Shown piece after piece: positions 50,889 to 64,000 of a stretch of DNA of 64,000 nucleotides. Source of the DNA: Gavia stellata (Eukaryota; Chordata; Aves; Gaviiformes; Gaviidae); assembly GCF_030936135.1 (NCBI RefSeq), contig NC_082618.1, forward strand, positions 9,335,034-9,399,033, read 5' to 3'. How positions within the stretch are numbered: position 1 is the first letter of the stretch; each line of letters starts with the position of its first letter. Below the pieces are notes generated by a model. That model did no database searches and was not told the origin of the DNA. It saw only the letters and a program-made list of their open reading frames with translations. The position numbers were made by a program, and so were the translations under genes.

Positions 50889-52021
50889 ACCTGCGTTCAA
50901 CATTCGTTTTATTAACAAAGTGCAAACAGTTTTAAACCACGAGTTGTACAGCACTTACTTACACTGTGGAACATTCATACAGACACAAACGTCAGTACAG
51001 CCCGCTGAGACAAGGACAGCTATGGGTTACAGTTATTCATGCTTTGTCGCTAACCAGTTATTCAGCTTTCATCATAGCTTCACAAGGAGTTTAGCAGCTC
51101 AAAATGCAACGCACACTGGCAGAGAGTTTGGCAAGGTGTTCAGCTGGTCCATACCACAGACTGAGGAAAACAACTTCTGCGCCAGCTACTTCACCCCAAC
51201 TCTCAATCCATCGCAGCTGCAGGATTCAGCAGTCTTACACAACCAGTTCACACCGTTTAAAACAAGGACATTCACGCATTTGCTGTTATTCCAATGACAC
51301 AATAGGACACACATCTTGAAACGGGGCTCCAGCACCTTTTGGACATTTTTTTCAGAGCATCTGCAGCCGGCAGAGCCAGCAGGAATGCAACCTTTAGTGT
51401 AAGGCCTTCAAAGGTCATTTTGCCCCAGTAACAGGTTTAAGACGACTGTAGAACCACCACACAGGGGTATTCGACAGAATGGAGTGTGCACACAGCCATC
51501 AACAACAGCCTTGGACCAAGCTCCAGTGAATAAACGCACCTCTTCCCAGGGACACGAGCCGGCAGGTCCTCAGGCCCCAAGCTCGTTCTCTATCTGTTCC
51601 AAAGAAAGTCAGCTTTCATTCGAAACCCTCATACTGGGCAGTTTTAAGGCTTCAAGCAAATACAACCTTACGAGTCAAAATTTTAGGCCAGGTACTTAAA
51701 TCCAGAGCTTTCTACTGACGGTTATGTAAGCATGCAAAACTCAGCCAGCCCCCCCTCAGCAGTAATTTCTGCCTTAAGCACACCAGGAGCTGCGTGGCCG
51801 GGGGGAGGCAGGGCTGCCCCGTGGAGGCAGACCAGGGGCTCCCCGTCTGCTGTTGGTGTCCCGGTGGCAGAGCAGACTGCAGCAGTCAGACTGTACGAAC
51901 ACCCGCCCGTCTACTCACAGTAAGACAAACAGTTGCCTCAGCTCTGCAGCTCGGGGAGCAAAGGTGCAGCCCCCCTGGGGCTACAGCCACCTCACAGGCT
52001 AGCTAAGGCAAGCAGTTACAA
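50889..52021 (-). other. TRIM37: TRIM37 3' UTR
   Basis: About 1.1 kb from the stop to just past the - strand poly(A) signal. The part next to the stop (51740-52000) is GC-rich; the distal part is A/T-richer. ORFs on the opposite strand here (for example 50920-51297) resemble no family I know and are read as chance. The 3' end position is inferred from the hexamer. Confidence 0.6.
50908..50913 (-). terminator. Candidate poly(A) signal of TRIM37
   Basis: TTTATT on the + strand is AATAAA on the - strand. It is the first exact hexamer on that strand that I found downstream of the TRIM37 stop, so cleavage would fall near 50880-50898. Another - strand AATAAA at 49855-49860 is a possible longer end. 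Confidence 0.5.

Positions 52022-64000
<11,979 letters not shown>

Noticed and set aside
50920..51297. 125-codon + strand ORF
   Set aside because: It is antisense to the TRIM37 3' UTR and has no family resemblance.

Overview
This is a vertebrate nuclear window, almost certainly from a bird. It holds the tail-to-tail ends of two conserved genes: PPM1E (POPX1/CaMKP-N phosphatase) on the + strand and TRIM37 (E3 ubiquitin ligase) on the - strand. Bird origin is inferred from old CR1 LINE fragments and from a solitary LTR at 9678-10233 whose layout I recognise from neoavian genomes; I do not recall this LTR from chicken. No prokaryotic, phage, CRISPR or operon features were seen. All gene and repeat names come from reading the sequence and from memory of the families. 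No alignment or database search was run.

Layout. Bases 1-36270 have no exon I can support and are read as PPM1E intron 1; the first coding exon lies upstream of the window. This intron holds CR1-like fragments (about 205-620 and 16297-16625), the solo LTR, MIR-like SINE fossils (about 32415-32575, and a weaker one at 25750-25860), homopolymer runs and a small GC/CpG-richer pocket near 28880-29190. PPM1E coding exons follow at 36271-36389, 40972-41171, 42946-43134, 43899-44042, 44358-44451 and 44726-45795. All junctions are GT-AG and phase-compatible, giving 604 residues and a stop. A long AT-rich 3' UTR follows, with candidate poly(A) signals at 45971, 48519 and 49910.

The TRIM37 3' end starts with a - strand poly(A) signal at 50908-50913. 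Its last ten coding exons run leftward in transcript order from the window edge: 64000-63876 (partial), 63473-63337, 62628-62531, 61187-60987, 58841-58530, 56818-56690, 55702-55516, 54833-54715, 53055-52942 and 52110-52022 (stop). Together they encode 502 residues of the acidic, serine-rich C-terminal half. The RING, B-box, coiled-coil and MATH domains lie beyond base 64000.

The two genes work separately. PPM1E removes phosphates from PAK, CaM kinases and AMPK. TRIM37 ubiquitinates targets in centrosome control, chromatin and peroxisome import. They are linked here only by position, with about 1 kb between their most distal candidate poly(A) signals. I found no undescribed system. The items most worth a second look are an in-frame alternative acceptor in TRIM37, a splice-donor-like sequence overlapping the TRIM37 stop, the convergent 3' ends and the intronic solo LTR.
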